Source: Pseudomonas donghuensis (lineage in GTDB: Bacteria; Pseudomonadota; Gammaproteobacteria; Pseudomonadales; Pseudomonadaceae). Taken from it: a stretch of DNA of 64,000 bases. Shown here piece after piece: positions 54,091 to 63,308 of this stretch; the first letter of the stretch is position 1; every line of letters begins with the position of its first letter. The notes beneath the pieces were generated by a model. It did no database searches. It saw nothing but the letters and a program-made list of their open reading frames with translations, and had not been told where the DNA came from. The position numbers and the translations under genes are program-made. Where the stretch lies: NCBI RefSeq assembly GCF_000259195.1, contig NZ_JH650757.1, positions 242,472 through 306,471 of the forward strand. Direction: 5' to 3'.

Positions 54091-55410
54091 TCAGTCAGTG
54101 GTGATCCGCGAATGCGTGCGGGTGTCCTTCATGAACACATACACCAGCAACGAGCAGGCGATACAGGCAGTCACGTACCAGTAGAAACCGCTCTCCATGC
54201 CGATGCTCTTGAACCATAGCGCCACGTACTCAGCGGTACCGCCGAAGATCGACACGGTCAGGGCGTACGGCAGGCCAACGCCCAAGGCGCGGATTTCGGT
54301 AGGGAACAACTCGGCTTTGACCACGGCGTTGATCGAGGTGTAGCCGCTGACGATGATCAGCGCCGCCATGATCAGGAAGAACGCGCCCCACCAGGTCTGG
54401 ATGGTGTGCAGGGTGGTCAGGATCGGTACGGTGCACAGGGTGCCCAATACGCCGAAGGCGATCAGGATCGGGCGCCGGCCGATCTTGTCGGAGAGGCTGC
54501 CGATGATCGGTTGCAGGCACATGAACAGGAACAGGGTGGCCGCCGAAATGGTGGTCGAGTCGGTGATGCTCATGCCCACCGTGTTCACCAGGTACTTCTG
54601 CATGTAGGTGGTGTAGGTGTAGAAGGCCAGGGTGCCGCCCATGGTCAGGCCGACCACGGTGGCCAGCTCTTTCGGATGGCGCATCAGGGTGCGCATCAGG
54701 CTTTCCTTGGACTTTTCCTTCTTGGTGAAGGAGGCGGTTTCTTCCATGCCGCGGCGCAGGTACAGGGCGACCACTGCGCACAGGGCGCCGATCACGAAAG
54801 GTACGCGCCAGCCCCAGGCATACAGTTGTTCGGTGGTCAGGGTCTGCTGCAGGATGATCAGCACCGCCAGGGCGATGAGCTGGCCGGAAATCAGCGTCAC
54901 GTACTGGAAGCTGGAGAAGAAGCCACGGCGCTCCTTGGTGGCCATCTCGCTGAGGTAGGTGGCCGAGGTGCCATATTCGCCACCCACCGACAGGCCTTGC
55001 ATCAGGCGGGCGATGACCAGCAGCACCGGTGCGGCGACGCCGATGGTTTCATACCCTGGGGTCAGGGCGATGACCAGCGAGCCTGCGCACATCAGCAATA
55101 CCGAGGCCATCAGCGCAGCCTTGCGGCCTTTGCGGTCGGCGTAGATACCCATCAGCCAGCCGCCGATCGGGCGCATCAAAAAGCCCACGGCGAAGATCGC
55201 GGCGGTGTTGAGCAGTTGTGCGGTGGTGTCGCCGGCGGGGAAGAAGGCTTTGGCGAAATACAGGGAAAACGCGGCGTAAACGTACCAGTCGTACCATTCG
55301 ACCATGTTGCCGATCGAACCGCTGAAAATCGACTTGAGTCGGCTTCGGGTGGTTTTTACCGCGGCGGGCGCAATGGCCGCCCCGGTTGGCAGGGTGGTGG
55401 AGTTATCCAT
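54091..55410 (-). CDS. MHS-family dicarboxylate/alpha-ketoglutarate-type transporter
   Basis: 439-residue MFS transporter of the metabolite:H+ symporter family (KgtP/PcaT type). GNMVEWYDWYVYAAFSLYFA is the family TM1 signature, GGWLMGIYADRKGRKAAL the loop 2-3 motif and RLMQGLSVGGEYGTSATYLSE the TM4 block. Twelve membrane helices. Start at MDNSTTL (55410) with AAGG upstream; the five-residue extension has no ribosome site. A GG-N10-GC sigma54 promoter lies about 60 nt upstream and tandem repeats beyond it, fitting control by the adjacent MifR-like regulator. Substrate: a C4/C5 dicarboxylate such as 2-oxoglutarate, by analogy. Confidence 0.88.
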   Translation of the reverse strand: MDNSTTLPTGAAIAPAAVKTTRSRLKSIFSGSIGNMVEWYDWYVYAAFSLYFAKAFFPAGDTTAQLLNTAAIFAVGFLMRPIGGWLMGIYADRKGRKAALMASVLLMCAGSLVIALTPGYETIGVAAPVLLVIARLMQGLSVGGEYGTSATYLSEMATKERRGFFSSFQYVTLISGQLIALAVLIILQQTLTTEQLYAWGWRVPFVIGALCAVVALYLRRGMEETASFTKKEKSKESLMRTLMRHPKELATVVGLTMGGTLAFYTYTTYMQKYLVNTVGMSITDSTTISAATLFLFMCLQPIIGSLSDKIGRRPILIAFGVLGTLCTVPILTTLHTIQTWWGAFFLIMAALIIVSGYTSINAVVKAELFPTEIRALGVGLPYALTVSIFGGTAEYVALWFKSIGMESGFYWYVTACIACSLLVYVFMKDTRTHSRITTD

Positions 55411-55470
55411 CGAAGGGACCTTCATAGTTGTTTTTGTGGAGCGCGCCGAAACGCAGCCTGCCAGGGCTAT

Positions 55471-55486
55471 AGCAGAAGCTGTGCCA
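55471..55486 (-). promoter_or_regulatory. Sigma54 (-24/-12) promoter
   Basis: On the minus strand TGGCACAGCTTCTGCT: TGGCAC at -24 and CTGCT at -12 with exact GG-N10-GC spacing. The predicted start is about 50 nt before the transporter ATG. Confidence 0.8.
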
Positions 55487-55533
55487 GATGCTGGAGGCCC
55501 GGTCTAGAAGGGTTGTACGGATATGATGAGCGG

Positions 55534-55577
55534 AAATCCGCCTATTCAAATGAGTGGGTCGGCAAAAATCCGCTTAT
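55534..55577. promoter_or_regulatory. Tandem upstream activating sites (MifR-like)
   Basis: AAATCCGCCTAT (55534-55545) and AAATCCGCTTAT (55566-55577) match at 11 of 12 positions and are 32 bp (three helical turns) apart. They lie 48-106 nt upstream of the sigma54 promoter, where NtrC-type activators bind. The first copy is part of a GCGGA-AA-TCCGC palindrome. Confidence 0.6.
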
Positions 55578-55595
55578 GGCGACCCGTTGGGTCGA

Positions 55596-56930
55596 TCAGG
55601 TAGGCCCGAGAAAATCTTCGCGCAGCAGGCCGTGGCGCTGCATCTTCTCGTTGAGGGTGCGCCGCGGCAGTTGCAGCTCTTCCATCACGGCCTTGATCTC
55701 GCCCTTGTGCCGGCTCAGGGCGGCGCGCAGGCACTGGGCTTCGAAGGCTTCCTGCTGGGCGGCCAGCGATTGCCCGGCTTCGATTTCTGCTGCTGCCGGC
55801 TCGCCCAGCCCCAGGGCATGACGTTCGGCGGCGTTGGCCAGTTCACGAACGTTGCCCGGCCAGTCGTGACCGAGCAGCTTGCCCAACTGCGCGCCACTGA
55901 GTACCGGCGCGCTGCGGCCGACGCGCTCGGCGGCCAGGCGGGCAAAGTGGCTGAACAGCAGCGGGATGTCTTCGCGGCGGTCGCGCAACGGCGCCAGGCG
56001 CAATTCGGCAACGTTCAAGCGATACGCCAGGTCTTCGCGAAAGCGCCCGGCCCGGGCTGCTTCGAGCAGGTCGGGTTTGGTCGCGGCGATGATCCGCAGG
56101 TCGACGCTGATGCTCTGGTTGGCGCCCAGGCGTTCGAGTTTCTGCTCCTGTAACACGCGCAGCAGCTTGGCCTGCTGGGCCAGTGGCATGCTTTCGATCT
56201 CGTCGAGGAACACCGTGCCGCCATTGGCGTATTCGAGCTTGCCGATGCGCTTGCCCTGGGCACCGGTGAAGGCGCCGCTTTCATGGCCGAACAGCTCGGC
56301 CTCGAACAACTGCTCGGGGATCGCCGCGCAGTTGAGGGCAACGAAGGGCTTGCCGGCGCGCGGGCCGAAGTCATGCAGGCAGCGTGCGACCTGCTCCTTG
56401 CCGCTGCCGGTTTCGCCACGAATCAGCACGTTGACCGGCAGGTTGGCCAGGTCCAGTACCTGCTTGCGCAAGTGCTGCATGCCCTGGGACACGCCCAGCA
56501 GGTTCGCCTCCAGGCGCGCCTTGAGGTCGGCCTGTTCATGCAGGCGGCGGTTCTCCAGCACCAGCTGGCGTTTTTCCAGGGCCCGGCGCAGGCTGCCGAG
56601 CAGCGCTTCGGGGCTGAAGGGTTTTTCCAGAAAGTCGTAGGCACCATTGCGCATGGCCTCGACTGCCATCGGCACATCGCCGTGACCGGTGAGCAGGATC
56701 ACCGGCAGGTCGGCATCACTGGCCTGCAGTCGCTCGAGCAACTGCAGGCCGTCCATGCCGGGCATGCGCACGTCACTGAGGATCACCCCGGGGAAGTGCA
56801 TCGGCAGTTGCTGCAGGCAGTCTTCGGCACGGCTGAACAGTTGCACGTTGAAGCCGGACAGGCTCAGCCATTGCTCCACGGCTGTGCGGATGCTGGCTTC
56901 ATCGTCGACGACCATCACTGAGTTCAACAT
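55596..56930 (-). CDS. Sigma54-dependent response regulator (DctD/MifR-like)
   Basis: 444 residues: receiver domain with phospho-acceptor Asp53 (ILSDVRMPGMDG), AAA+ domain with Walker A GETGSGKE (172-179) and the sigma54-contact loop GAFTGA (219-224), and a Fis-type HTH at the C terminus (LQLPRRTLNEKMQRHGLL). It needs sigma54 and a cognate kinase; the kinase gene overlaps it by 7 nt and the sigma54 promoter of the transporter lies next to it. In P. aeruginosa and P. putida the similar MifSR pair controls 2-oxoglutarate uptake. Confidence 0.92.
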   Translation of the reverse strand: MLNSVMVVDDEASIRTAVEQWLSLSGFNVQLFSRAEDCLQQLPMHFPGVILSDVRMPGMDGLQLLERLQASDADLPVILLTGHGDVPMAVEAMRNGAYDFLEKPFSPEALLGSLRRALEKRQLVLENRRLHEQADLKARLEANLLGVSQGMQHLRKQVLDLANLPVNVLIRGETGSGKEQVARCLHDFGPRAGKPFVALNCAAIPEQLFEAELFGHESGAFTGAQGKRIGKLEYANGGTVFLDEIESMPLAQQAKLLRVLQEQKLERLGANQSISVDLRIIAATKPDLLEAARAGRFREDLAYRLNVAELRLAPLRDRREDIPLLFSHFARLAAERVGRSAPVLSGAQLGKLLGHDWPGNVRELANAAERHALGLGEPAAAEIEAGQSLAAQQEAFEAQCLRAALSRHKGEIKAVMEELQLPRRTLNEKMQRHGLLREDFLGPT

Positions 56931-58681
56931 GCGGGTTCCGGGTCCATAGGCAAGGTCAGGCTGAAACGGGCGCCGCCGGGCTGGTTTTCGACCTGCAGGC
57001 GGCCGCCGGCTTCGTGAATGATGCCATAGGAAATCGCCAGGCCCAGGCCCAAGCCTTCGCCCACCGGCTTGGTGGTGAAGAACGGGTCGAAGACACTGGC
57101 CAGGTGTTCGGCAGGGATACCGCCGCCGCTGTCGAGCACGCTCAGGCGCCAGTGCTCCTGTTCGGCATCGATGCGCACCTCAAGGCGTTTGTAGCTCTTT
57201 TCGGCCATGGCATCCAGGGCGTTGCGCAGCAGGTTGATCAGCACTTGCTCAAGGCGTATTGCATCGCCGCGTACCCAGGCCGGGCGGGCCAGGTACAGGG
57301 CGACGCTGACGTCCTCGGCGCGAATGCGCGCCTCGAGCAGTTGCAGCGCCTGGTCGACCACGGTGGCCAGGTCCAGGCGTTCGCGCAGGCCGCTGGGGCT
57401 GTTGCGGGCGAAGGTTTTCAGGTGCCCGGTGAGGGCCGCCATGCGCGTGAGCATCTGCTCCAGCGGCTCCAGGGCCTGGCGTGCTTCATCCAGGCGTTGG
57501 TTATCGAGCAGCAGGCGCAGGGTTGCCAGCTGCATGCGCTGGGTGGTCAGCGGCTGGTTGATCTCGTGGGCCAGCGCCGCGGACATCTGCCCAAGCGCCG
57601 CCAGCTTGGCCGATTGCACCAGGCCCTCCTGGGCGGTGCGCAGGTCGCGGGTGCGGGCTTCGACCAGGCGTTCGAGTTCTTCACGGCTGCGCTGGCGCAA
57701 GCGTGCCAGGCGCAAGCGCTGGCTGATGAACAACAAGGCGAAGACCAGGCTCAACCACACTGCGGCGGCAGCCAGCGCGGCGTTGCGACCGTCTTCGCTG
57801 ACCTGCGGCTTGCGCAGCAGGTGCAGGGTCCAGCCCTCGGCCTCCAGTGGCAGGCTTTCCCACAAGTAGTCGGTGTTGCCCTCCGGGCCCTGCACACGCA
57901 TCAGGTGGCTGTTGGTGTCGAAGCTGCTGAGGATATGGTGCTGTAGCGGCACCAGCGGTTGCTTGTCGTACTGGCGGGTGGCGGCAAGCTCGGCGCGGTC
58001 GGCGCTGGTCAGCGGTTGCAGCTCGCGGTAGCGCCAGCCGTCCTGGTTGGCGATGAAGATGATCCCGCGGGCGTCGCTGACCAACAGGATATCGCTGCCC
58101 TGGCGCCACTCGCGCTCAAGCTCGGGGAACTCCAGCTTGACCACCATGGCACCGAGGAAGCGGCTGTTTTCATCCTGCACCGCGCTGGACAAGAAATACC
58201 CCGGCACGCCGCTGGTCACGCCGACCGCATAGAAGCGGCCGCTGCCCTGGCTGCGGGTTTGTTTGAAATACGGCCGGAAACCATAGTTGGAGCCAACATA
58301 GGTGCTGGGCAGGCGCCAGTTGCTGGCGGCCACGGCCAGGCCGGTGCGGTCGAGCAGCTCGAGGGTCGAGGAATTGGCCGCACCGTTGATGCGCTCCAGC
58401 TTGCGGTTCAGGGCATCCTGCACCGGGCCTGCAACCGGGCCGCGCAAGGCGCTGATCAGTTCCGGGTCGAGGGCCAGCACCGCCGGCAGGGCGCGGTAAC
58501 GTTCGATCAGGGTGTGCAGCGAGTTGGCATACAGCCCCAACTGCTCACTGGCCCGACGGGCATCCTCGACCATCGACTGACGCTTGGCGTGGTGCATGGC
58601 CCAGCCTGCGGTCAACAGCGTGCCGGCGAGGATGAAGAACAGAATCAGGCCCAGACGCAGGGCGCGAAAGGAAGAAGGCAT
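56924..58681 (-). CDS. Sensor histidine kinase (DctB/MifS-like)
   Basis: 585-residue membrane kinase: TM1 about 8-29, a periplasmic double-PAS (dCache-like) sensor 30-300, TM2 301-320, coiled coil, HisKA with His372 ([12 protein letters not shown]) and an HATPase with N-box [12 protein letters not shown] and G-boxes [10 protein letters not shown] and GLGLGLAIS. DctB-type sensors bind C4-dicarboxylates or 2-oxoglutarate. Cognate partner is the overlapping regulator. Confidence 0.92.
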   Translation of the reverse strand: MPSSFRALRLGLILFFILAGTLLTAGWAMHHAKRQSMVEDARRASEQLGLYANSLHTLIERYRALPAVLALDPELISALRGPVAGPVQDALNRKLERINGAANSSTLELLDRTGLAVAASNWRLPSTYVGSNYGFRPYFKQTRSQGSGRFYAVGVTSGVPGYFLSSAVQDENSRFLGAMVVKLEFPELEREWRQGSDILLVSDARGIIFIANQDGWRYRELQPLTSADRAELAATRQYDKQPLVPLQHHILSSFDTNSHLMRVQGPEGNTDYLWESLPLEAEGWTLHLLRKPQVSEDGRNAALAAAAVWLSLVFALLFISQRLRLARLRQRSREELERLVEARTRDLRTAQEGLVQSAKLAALGQMSAALAHEINQPLTTQRMQLATLRLLLDNQRLDEARQALEPLEQMLTRMAALTGHLKTFARNSPSGLRERLDLATVVDQALQLLEARIRAEDVSVALYLARPAWVRGDAIRLEQVLINLLRNALDAMAEKSYKRLEVRIDAEQEHWRLSVLDSGGGIPAEHLASVFDPFFTTKPVGEGLGLGLAISYGIIHEAGGRLQVENQPGGARFSLTLPMDPEPAC

Positions 58682-58700
58682 GGTGCAAGTCCCGGCAGTG

Positions 58701-58722
58701 GGGAAGGCCTCCTGGCCTTCCC
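58701..58722. terminator. Possible attenuating hairpin between bglX and kinase gene
   Basis: GGGAAGGCC (58701-58709) and GGCCTTCCC (58714-58722) form a 9-bp stem with a TCCT loop, 20 nt past the bglX stop; no T run follows, so read-through into the kinase gene is possible. Confidence 0.5.
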
Positions 58723-58741
58723 TTGGAGCATGGCAACGTTG

Positions 58742-61033
58742 TTACAGCAGCTCGAAGCTCTGTTGTTGCACGGCCTGCGAGTCGAGGCCGACCTGGACCC
58801 GGAACTCACCCGGCTCGGCTGCCCATTGCAGTTGGCCGTTGTAGAACTTCAGGTCGTCGGCCTTGATGGTGAAGTGCAGGGTGCGTTCCTCGCCGGCCTT
58901 GAGCATGACTTTGTGGAAGTTCTTCAGCTCCTTGATCGGGCGGCTCATGGACGCTGTCACATCCTGCAGGTACAGCTGCACCACGGTCTCGCCGTCACGC
59001 TTGCCGGTGTTCTTGACCACGATGCTGGCGTCCAGGTCCTGGCCCTGTTTCACGGTTTTGCTCGACAGGCTCAGGTTCGAGAGGCTGAAGTCGCTGTAGC
59101 TCAGGCCGTAGCCGAAGGGGTACAGCGGGCCGTTCGGCTCTTCAAAGTACTGCGAGGTGTAGTTGCCTGGCTTGCCCGGGGTGAAGGGGCGGCCGATGCT
59201 CAGGTGGTTGTAGTACATCGGGATCTGCCCGACCGAACGCGGGAAGGTGATGGCCAGCTTGCCCGACGGGTTGTAGTCGCCGAACAGCACATCGGCGATG
59301 GCGTTGCCGCCTTCGGTGCCGCTGAACCAGGTCTCCAGGATGGCATCGGCCTGTTCGCGCTCCCAGGCCAGCGACAGCGGCCGGCCGTTCATCAGCACCA
59401 GCACCAGCGGTTTGCCGGTGGCTTTCAGGGCCTTGATCAGCTCGCGCTGGGCTGCGGGGATTTCCAGGGTGGTGCGGCTGGACGATTCGTGGGACATGCC
59501 ACGCGACTCGCCGATCACCGCGACCACCACGTCGGACTGCTTGGCGGCCTTGACCGCTTCGTCGATCAGCACCGCGGCAGGGCGTGGGTCGTCGACGATT
59601 TCCGGGGCATCGAAGTTGAGGAAGTTCAGGTAATCGAGGATGGCCTTGTCGTGGGTGACGTTGGAGCCCTTGGCGTAGATGACCTTGGCCTTGTCACCGA
59701 GGACCTGGCGCATGCCTTCGCGCACGGTGATCGACTGATGCGGGCGGCCGGCGGCGGCCCAACTGCCCATCATGTCGATCGGGGCATCGGCCAGCGGGCC
59801 GACCAGGGCGATGGTGCCGGCTTTTTTCAGTGGCAGGGTCTGCTTGCGGTTTTCCAGCAGGACCAGGCTGCGGCGTGCCACGTCACGGGCTTCGGCACGG
59901 TGCAGGCGGCTGTCGGCATAGGTATCGGCCGGGTCGTCGCTGGCCTTGCCGATACGCCGGTACGGGTCTTCGAACAGGCCCATGTCGTATTTGGCACCGA
60001 GCACTTCGCGCACGGCGTTGTCGATATCGGCCTGGTCGACTTCACCGGCCTTGAGCAGGCTGGCCAGTTCTTCGCCGTACAGCGAGTCGTTCATGCTCAG
60101 GTCGATGCCGGCCTTGATTGCAAGCTTGGCGGCTTCGCGGCCATCGCGGGCAACGCCGTGGCGCACCAGTTCGGTGATTGCCCCGTGGTCGCTGACGGTC
60201 ACGCCCTTGAAGCCCCAGTCCTTGCGCAGCAGGTCGTTCATCAACCAGGTGTTGGAGGTGGCCGGCACGCCGTTGATCGAGTTCAGCGCAACCATCACTC
60301 CGCCGGCACCGGCATCGATGGCGGCGCGGTAGGGCGGCAGGTAGTCGTTGAACATCTTGGTCGGGCTCATGTCGACCGTGTTGTAGTCGCGGCCGCCTTC
60401 CACCGCGCCGTACAGGGCGAAGTGCTTGACCGCGGCCATCAGGCTGGTCGGTGCGGCCGGGCTCTGGCCCTGGAAGGACTCGACCATCACTTTGGAAATG
60501 CGCGAGACCAGGTAGGTGTCTTCGCCAAAGCCTTCGCTGGTGCGGCCCCAGCGTGGGTCACGGGCGATGTCGACCATCGGCGCGAAGGTCATGTCGATGC
60601 CGTCTGAGGCCGCTTCAAGGGCGGACACCCGGCCGACCTTGGCAATCGCGTCCATGTCCCAGCTGGCGGCCAGGCCCAGGCTGATCGGGAAGATCGTGCG
60701 GTGGCCGTGGATCACGTCGTAGGCGAAGAACATCGGGATCTTCAGCCGGCTCTTGGCGGCGGCGTCCTGCATCGGCCGGTTTTCCGCACGGGTGATCGAG
60801 TTGAAGGTACCGCCGATACGTCCGGCGGCAATTTCCTTGCGGATCATTTCGCGGGGCATTTCCGGGCCGATGCTGATCAGGCGCAACTGACCGATCTTTT
60901 CATCCAGGGTCATCTGCTTGATCAGGTTGGCGATGAACGCCTGCTTGTCCTGCAGCGGGGCGGCAGAGGTATCGGCATAGGCCGACTGACTGGCCAGGCT
61001 GACAACCAGACCCAGCAAACACAGCTTGTTCAT
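58742..61033 (-). CDS. bglX: Periplasmic beta-glucosidase
   Basis: 763-residue GH3 glycosidase. Signal peptide cut near AYA20; N-terminal (beta/alpha)8 domain with nucleophile Asp282 (GVTVSDHGA), family block KHFALYGAVEGGRDYNTVDM, a second domain containing ETWFSGTEGGNAIADVLFG, and a C-terminal fibronectin-like domain. It would cleave beta-linked glucosides and oligosaccharides in the periplasm. Start at MNKLCLLG follows GAGAACAG. Single gene upstream of the two-component operon, with a hairpin between. Confidence 0.95.
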   Translation of the reverse strand: MNKLCLLGLVVSLASQSAYADTSAAPLQDKQAFIANLIKQMTLDEKIGQLRLISIGPEMPREMIRKEIAAGRIGGTFNSITRAENRPMQDAAAKSRLKIPMFFAYDVIHGHRTIFPISLGLAASWDMDAIAKVGRVSALEAASDGIDMTFAPMVDIARDPRWGRTSEGFGEDTYLVSRISKVMVESFQGQSPAAPTSLMAAVKHFALYGAVEGGRDYNTVDMSPTKMFNDYLPPYRAAIDAGAGGVMVALNSINGVPATSNTWLMNDLLRKDWGFKGVTVSDHGAITELVRHGVARDGREAAKLAIKAGIDLSMNDSLYGEELASLLKAGEVDQADIDNAVREVLGAKYDMGLFEDPYRRIGKASDDPADTYADSRLHRAEARDVARRSLVLLENRKQTLPLKKAGTIALVGPLADAPIDMMGSWAAAGRPHQSITVREGMRQVLGDKAKVIYAKGSNVTHDKAILDYLNFLNFDAPEIVDDPRPAAVLIDEAVKAAKQSDVVVAVIGESRGMSHESSSRTTLEIPAAQRELIKALKATGKPLVLVLMNGRPLSLAWEREQADAILETWFSGTEGGNAIADVLFGDYNPSGKLAITFPRSVGQIPMYYNHLSIGRPFTPGKPGNYTSQYFEEPNGPLYPFGYGLSYSDFSLSNLSLSSKTVKQGQDLDASIVVKNTGKRDGETVVQLYLQDVTASMSRPIKELKNFHKVMLKAGEERTLHFTIKADDLKFYNGQLQWAAEPGEFRVQVGLDSQAVQQQSFELL

Positions 61034-61215
61034 GAATTCTGTTCTCAAGGCTTACGGCAGTGTTCACGGTGATACTGCCCAGCCGAAGTTGGGGAAGCGG
61101 CTATTGTTGTAGTTTGCTGGGGCATCTTTTAGCCGATTGGGCGATTCCGATCCAGCGGCGACGACGGATTATGCCTCAAGTCCGGTGCATCACGGCGATC
61201 GAGGAGCGTAGCAAC

Positions 61216-61818
61216 ATGCAGGTAATTCATTACAAGGGCGTACGCCTGTGGTTGCTGCTGATGCTTGGCAGCCTGCTGGCCGGTTGCGGGATCAACAACA
61301 TCCCCAACTATGACGAGCAGGTAAAAGCCGCCTGGGCCCAGGTGCAGAACCAGTATCAGCGCCGCGCCGACCTGATTCCCAATCTGGTCGAAACGGTCAA
61401 AGGCTACGCCAAGCAGGAGCAGGAAACCCTGACCGCGGTCATAGAAGCCCGGGCCAAGGCGACCTCGATCCAGGTCGATGCCAGCACCCTGGACGATCCC
61501 GAGAAGTTGCGCCAGTTCCAGCAGGCCCAGTCGCAGCTGACCGGGGCGCTGAGCCGCTTGATGGTGGTGTCCGAGCGCTACCCGGACCTCAAGTCCAACC
61601 AGAACTTCCTCGCCCTGCAGTCGCAGCTTGAAGGTACCGAGAACCGTATCGCCGTGGCGCGCAAGGACTTCATCGCCGCCGTGCAGCGCTACAACACCGA
61701 GATCCGTACCTTCCCTGGGCGCATCTGGCACAGCGTGATGTACAGCGACATGCCGATCCGGGAGAACTTCGAGGCCACTAGCGCCGATGCCGACAAAGCG
61801 CCTGAAGTGAAATTCTGA
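61216..61818 (+). CDS. LemA-family lipoprotein
   Basis: 200 residues. Lipobox LLAGC (Cys24); the mature part is the LemA helical domain (YDEQVKAAWAQVQNQYQRRADLIPNLVETVKGYAKQEQETL, then NFLALQSQLEGTENRIAVARKDFIAAVQ). LemA proteins are membrane-anchored scaffolds of unclear role that are commonly cotranscribed with TPM-domain proteins, as here: the next gene starts at the stop codon (TGATG). Start at MQVIHYKG follows GAGGAG; upstream starts have no ribosome site. Confidence 0.92.
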   Translation: MQVIHYKGVRLWLLLMLGSLLAGCGINNIPNYDEQVKAAWAQVQNQYQRRADLIPNLVETVKGYAKQEQETLTAVIEARAKATSIQVDASTLDDPEKLRQFQQAQSQLTGALSRLMVVSERYPDLKSNQNFLALQSQLEGTENRIAVARKDFIAAVQRYNTEIRTFPGRIWHSVMYSDMPIRENFEATSADADKAPEVKF

Positions 61819-62558
61819 TGCGGCTGTTCACGCTCGGGCTGTTGTTGGCGCTGTTGTTGACTACGCCGCTGCGCGCCGAGTTGAGCTTTCCGGCGCTGAG
61901 CGGGCGGGTGGTGGACAACGCCGGCCTGCTCGACGGTGCCAGCCGCAGCCAGCTCGACAGCATGCTCAAGGCCCATGAACAGGGCACTGGCGAGCAGGTC
62001 GTGGTGGTGACCCTGGCGGATTTGCAGGGGCAGAGCATCGAAGACTACGGCTATCAGCTCGGCCGCCACTGGGGCATCGGCCAGAAGGGCAAGGACAACG
62101 GCGCACTGTTGATCGTCGCCCCTCAGGAACGCAAGCTGCGCATCGAAGTCGGCTACGGCCTGGAAGAGCGCCTGACGGATGCGCAGTCCTCGGTGATCAT
62201 CAATCGCATCATCACCCCGGCGTTTCGCCGTGGCGAATACAGCCAGGGCATTGTCCAGGGTACGGCGGCGATCCTTCAGGTACTCGGCGGCAACCCGTTG
62301 GCCGAACCGTCACGGGCGTTGGGCAATGATGCCGAAGACGGGGCGCCGGCCTGGGCCATCGGCTTGTTCATCCTGTTGATCGTTGTCGTGTTCGCCCTGC
62401 AGTCGCTTGGTCTCGGTAGTAGCGGGCGCGGCGGCATGGGCGGCGGTTTCGGCGGTGGCTACGGCGGCGGTGGCTTTGGCGGCGGCGGGGGAGGCGGTGG
62501 GGGCTTCAGCGGTGGCGGGGGCGGCTTTGGCGGTGGTGGGTCGTCGGGTGGCTGGTAA
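61818..62558 (+). CDS. TPM-domain protein with Gly-rich tail
   Basis: 246 residues. Signal peptide, TPM domain (GRVVDNAGLLDGASRSQLDSML... to NPLAEPSRALG), one membrane helix (AIGLFILLIVVVFALQSLGL) and a C-terminal tail consisting almost only of Gly, Phe and Ser (from about residue 193). TPM (Psb32/MOLO-1-like) domains are soluble modules of unknown catalytic ability. One-base overlap with the LemA gene and 26 nt before a second TPM gene. Confidence 0.92.
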   Translation: MRLFTLGLLLALLLTTPLRAELSFPALSGRVVDNAGLLDGASRSQLDSMLKAHEQGTGEQVVVVTLADLQGQSIEDYGYQLGRHWGIGQKGKDNGALLIVAPQERKLRIEVGYGLEERLTDAQSSVIINRIITPAFRRGEYSQGIVQGTAAILQVLGGNPLAEPSRALGNDAEDGAPAWAIGLFILLIVVVFALQSLGLGSSGRGGMGGGFGGGYGGGGFGGGGGGGGGFSGGGGGFGGGGSSGGW

Positions 62559-62584
62559 ATGATCAACAACGAGAACCGCAGCAC

Positions 62585-63202
62585 ATGACTTTGCTTACTG
62601 AACATCAACAGCACCAGGTCGCTGAAGCCATTGCCCGGGTCGAGCGTCACACCGACGCCGAACTGGTCACGGTGTTGGCCAGCCGTGCCGACGACTACGC
62701 CTATATCCCGTTGCTGTGGGCAAGCCTGCTGGCCCTGGTGGTGCCAGGCATCATTCATTACCTGAGCGGCTGGATGAGCGTGCACAGTTTGCTGATCGTG
62801 CAGTGGCTGACGTTTATTGCCCTGTGCCTGCTGTTCCGCATCCCGGCCCTGACCACCCGCCTGATCCCCCGTTCGGTGCGCCACTGGCGTGCGGCGAACC
62901 TGGCCCGGCGGCAGTTTCTCGAGCAGAACCTGCACCATACCGTGGGCGGTACCGGCATGCTGATCTTTGTCAGCGAGGCCGAGCGCTATGTCGAAATCCT
63001 CGTCGATGAGGGCATATCCCGGCACCTGGACAACCAGGTCTGGGAGGCCATCGTCAGGCGCTTTACCCAGCAGGTGCGCCAGGGCCAGACGTTGCAGGGC
63101 TTTGTCAGCTGTATCGAGGCCTGCGGCGAGCTGCTCAGTACCCACGTGCCGCTGACCCACGAGCGCAACGAGCTGCCCAATCGCCTGGTGGTGCTCGGTT
63201 AG
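62585..63202 (+). CDS. Second TPM-domain membrane protein
   Basis: 205 residues. N-terminal amphipathic part (TEHQQHQVAEAIARVERHTDAELVTVLASRADDY), two membrane helices (about 40-85) and a C-terminal TPM-like part (YVEILVDEGISRHLDNQVWEAIVRRFTQ). No signal peptide. Third gene of the LemA/TPM/TPM cluster. Confidence 0.85.
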   Translation: MTLLTEHQQHQVAEAIARVERHTDAELVTVLASRADDYAYIPLLWASLLALVVPGIIHYLSGWMSVHSLLIVQWLTFIALCLLFRIPALTTRLIPRSVRHWRAANLARRQFLEQNLHHTVGGTGMLIFVSEAERYVEILVDEGISRHLDNQVWEAIVRRFTQQVRQGQTLQGFVSCIEACGELLSTHVPLTHERNELPNRLVVLG

Positions 63203-63308
63203 CCGCGGCGGCGGTCGACAAAAGCTGTGCAGGGAAAGCGCATCCACGTAAAATTCCCGGCACTGCGCCTACCTGCGCCCCCTCCGCAACCCGAGGCACC
63301 CTTTCCCG

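Noticed and set aside
58701-58722. Hairpin taken as a full bglX terminator
   Set aside because: There is no T run on either side, so it is recorded only as a possible attenuator.
57959-60607. 882-codon frame antisense to the kinase and bglX
   Set aside because: Spans two unrelated genes in the opposite sense; no signal, domain or ribosome site.
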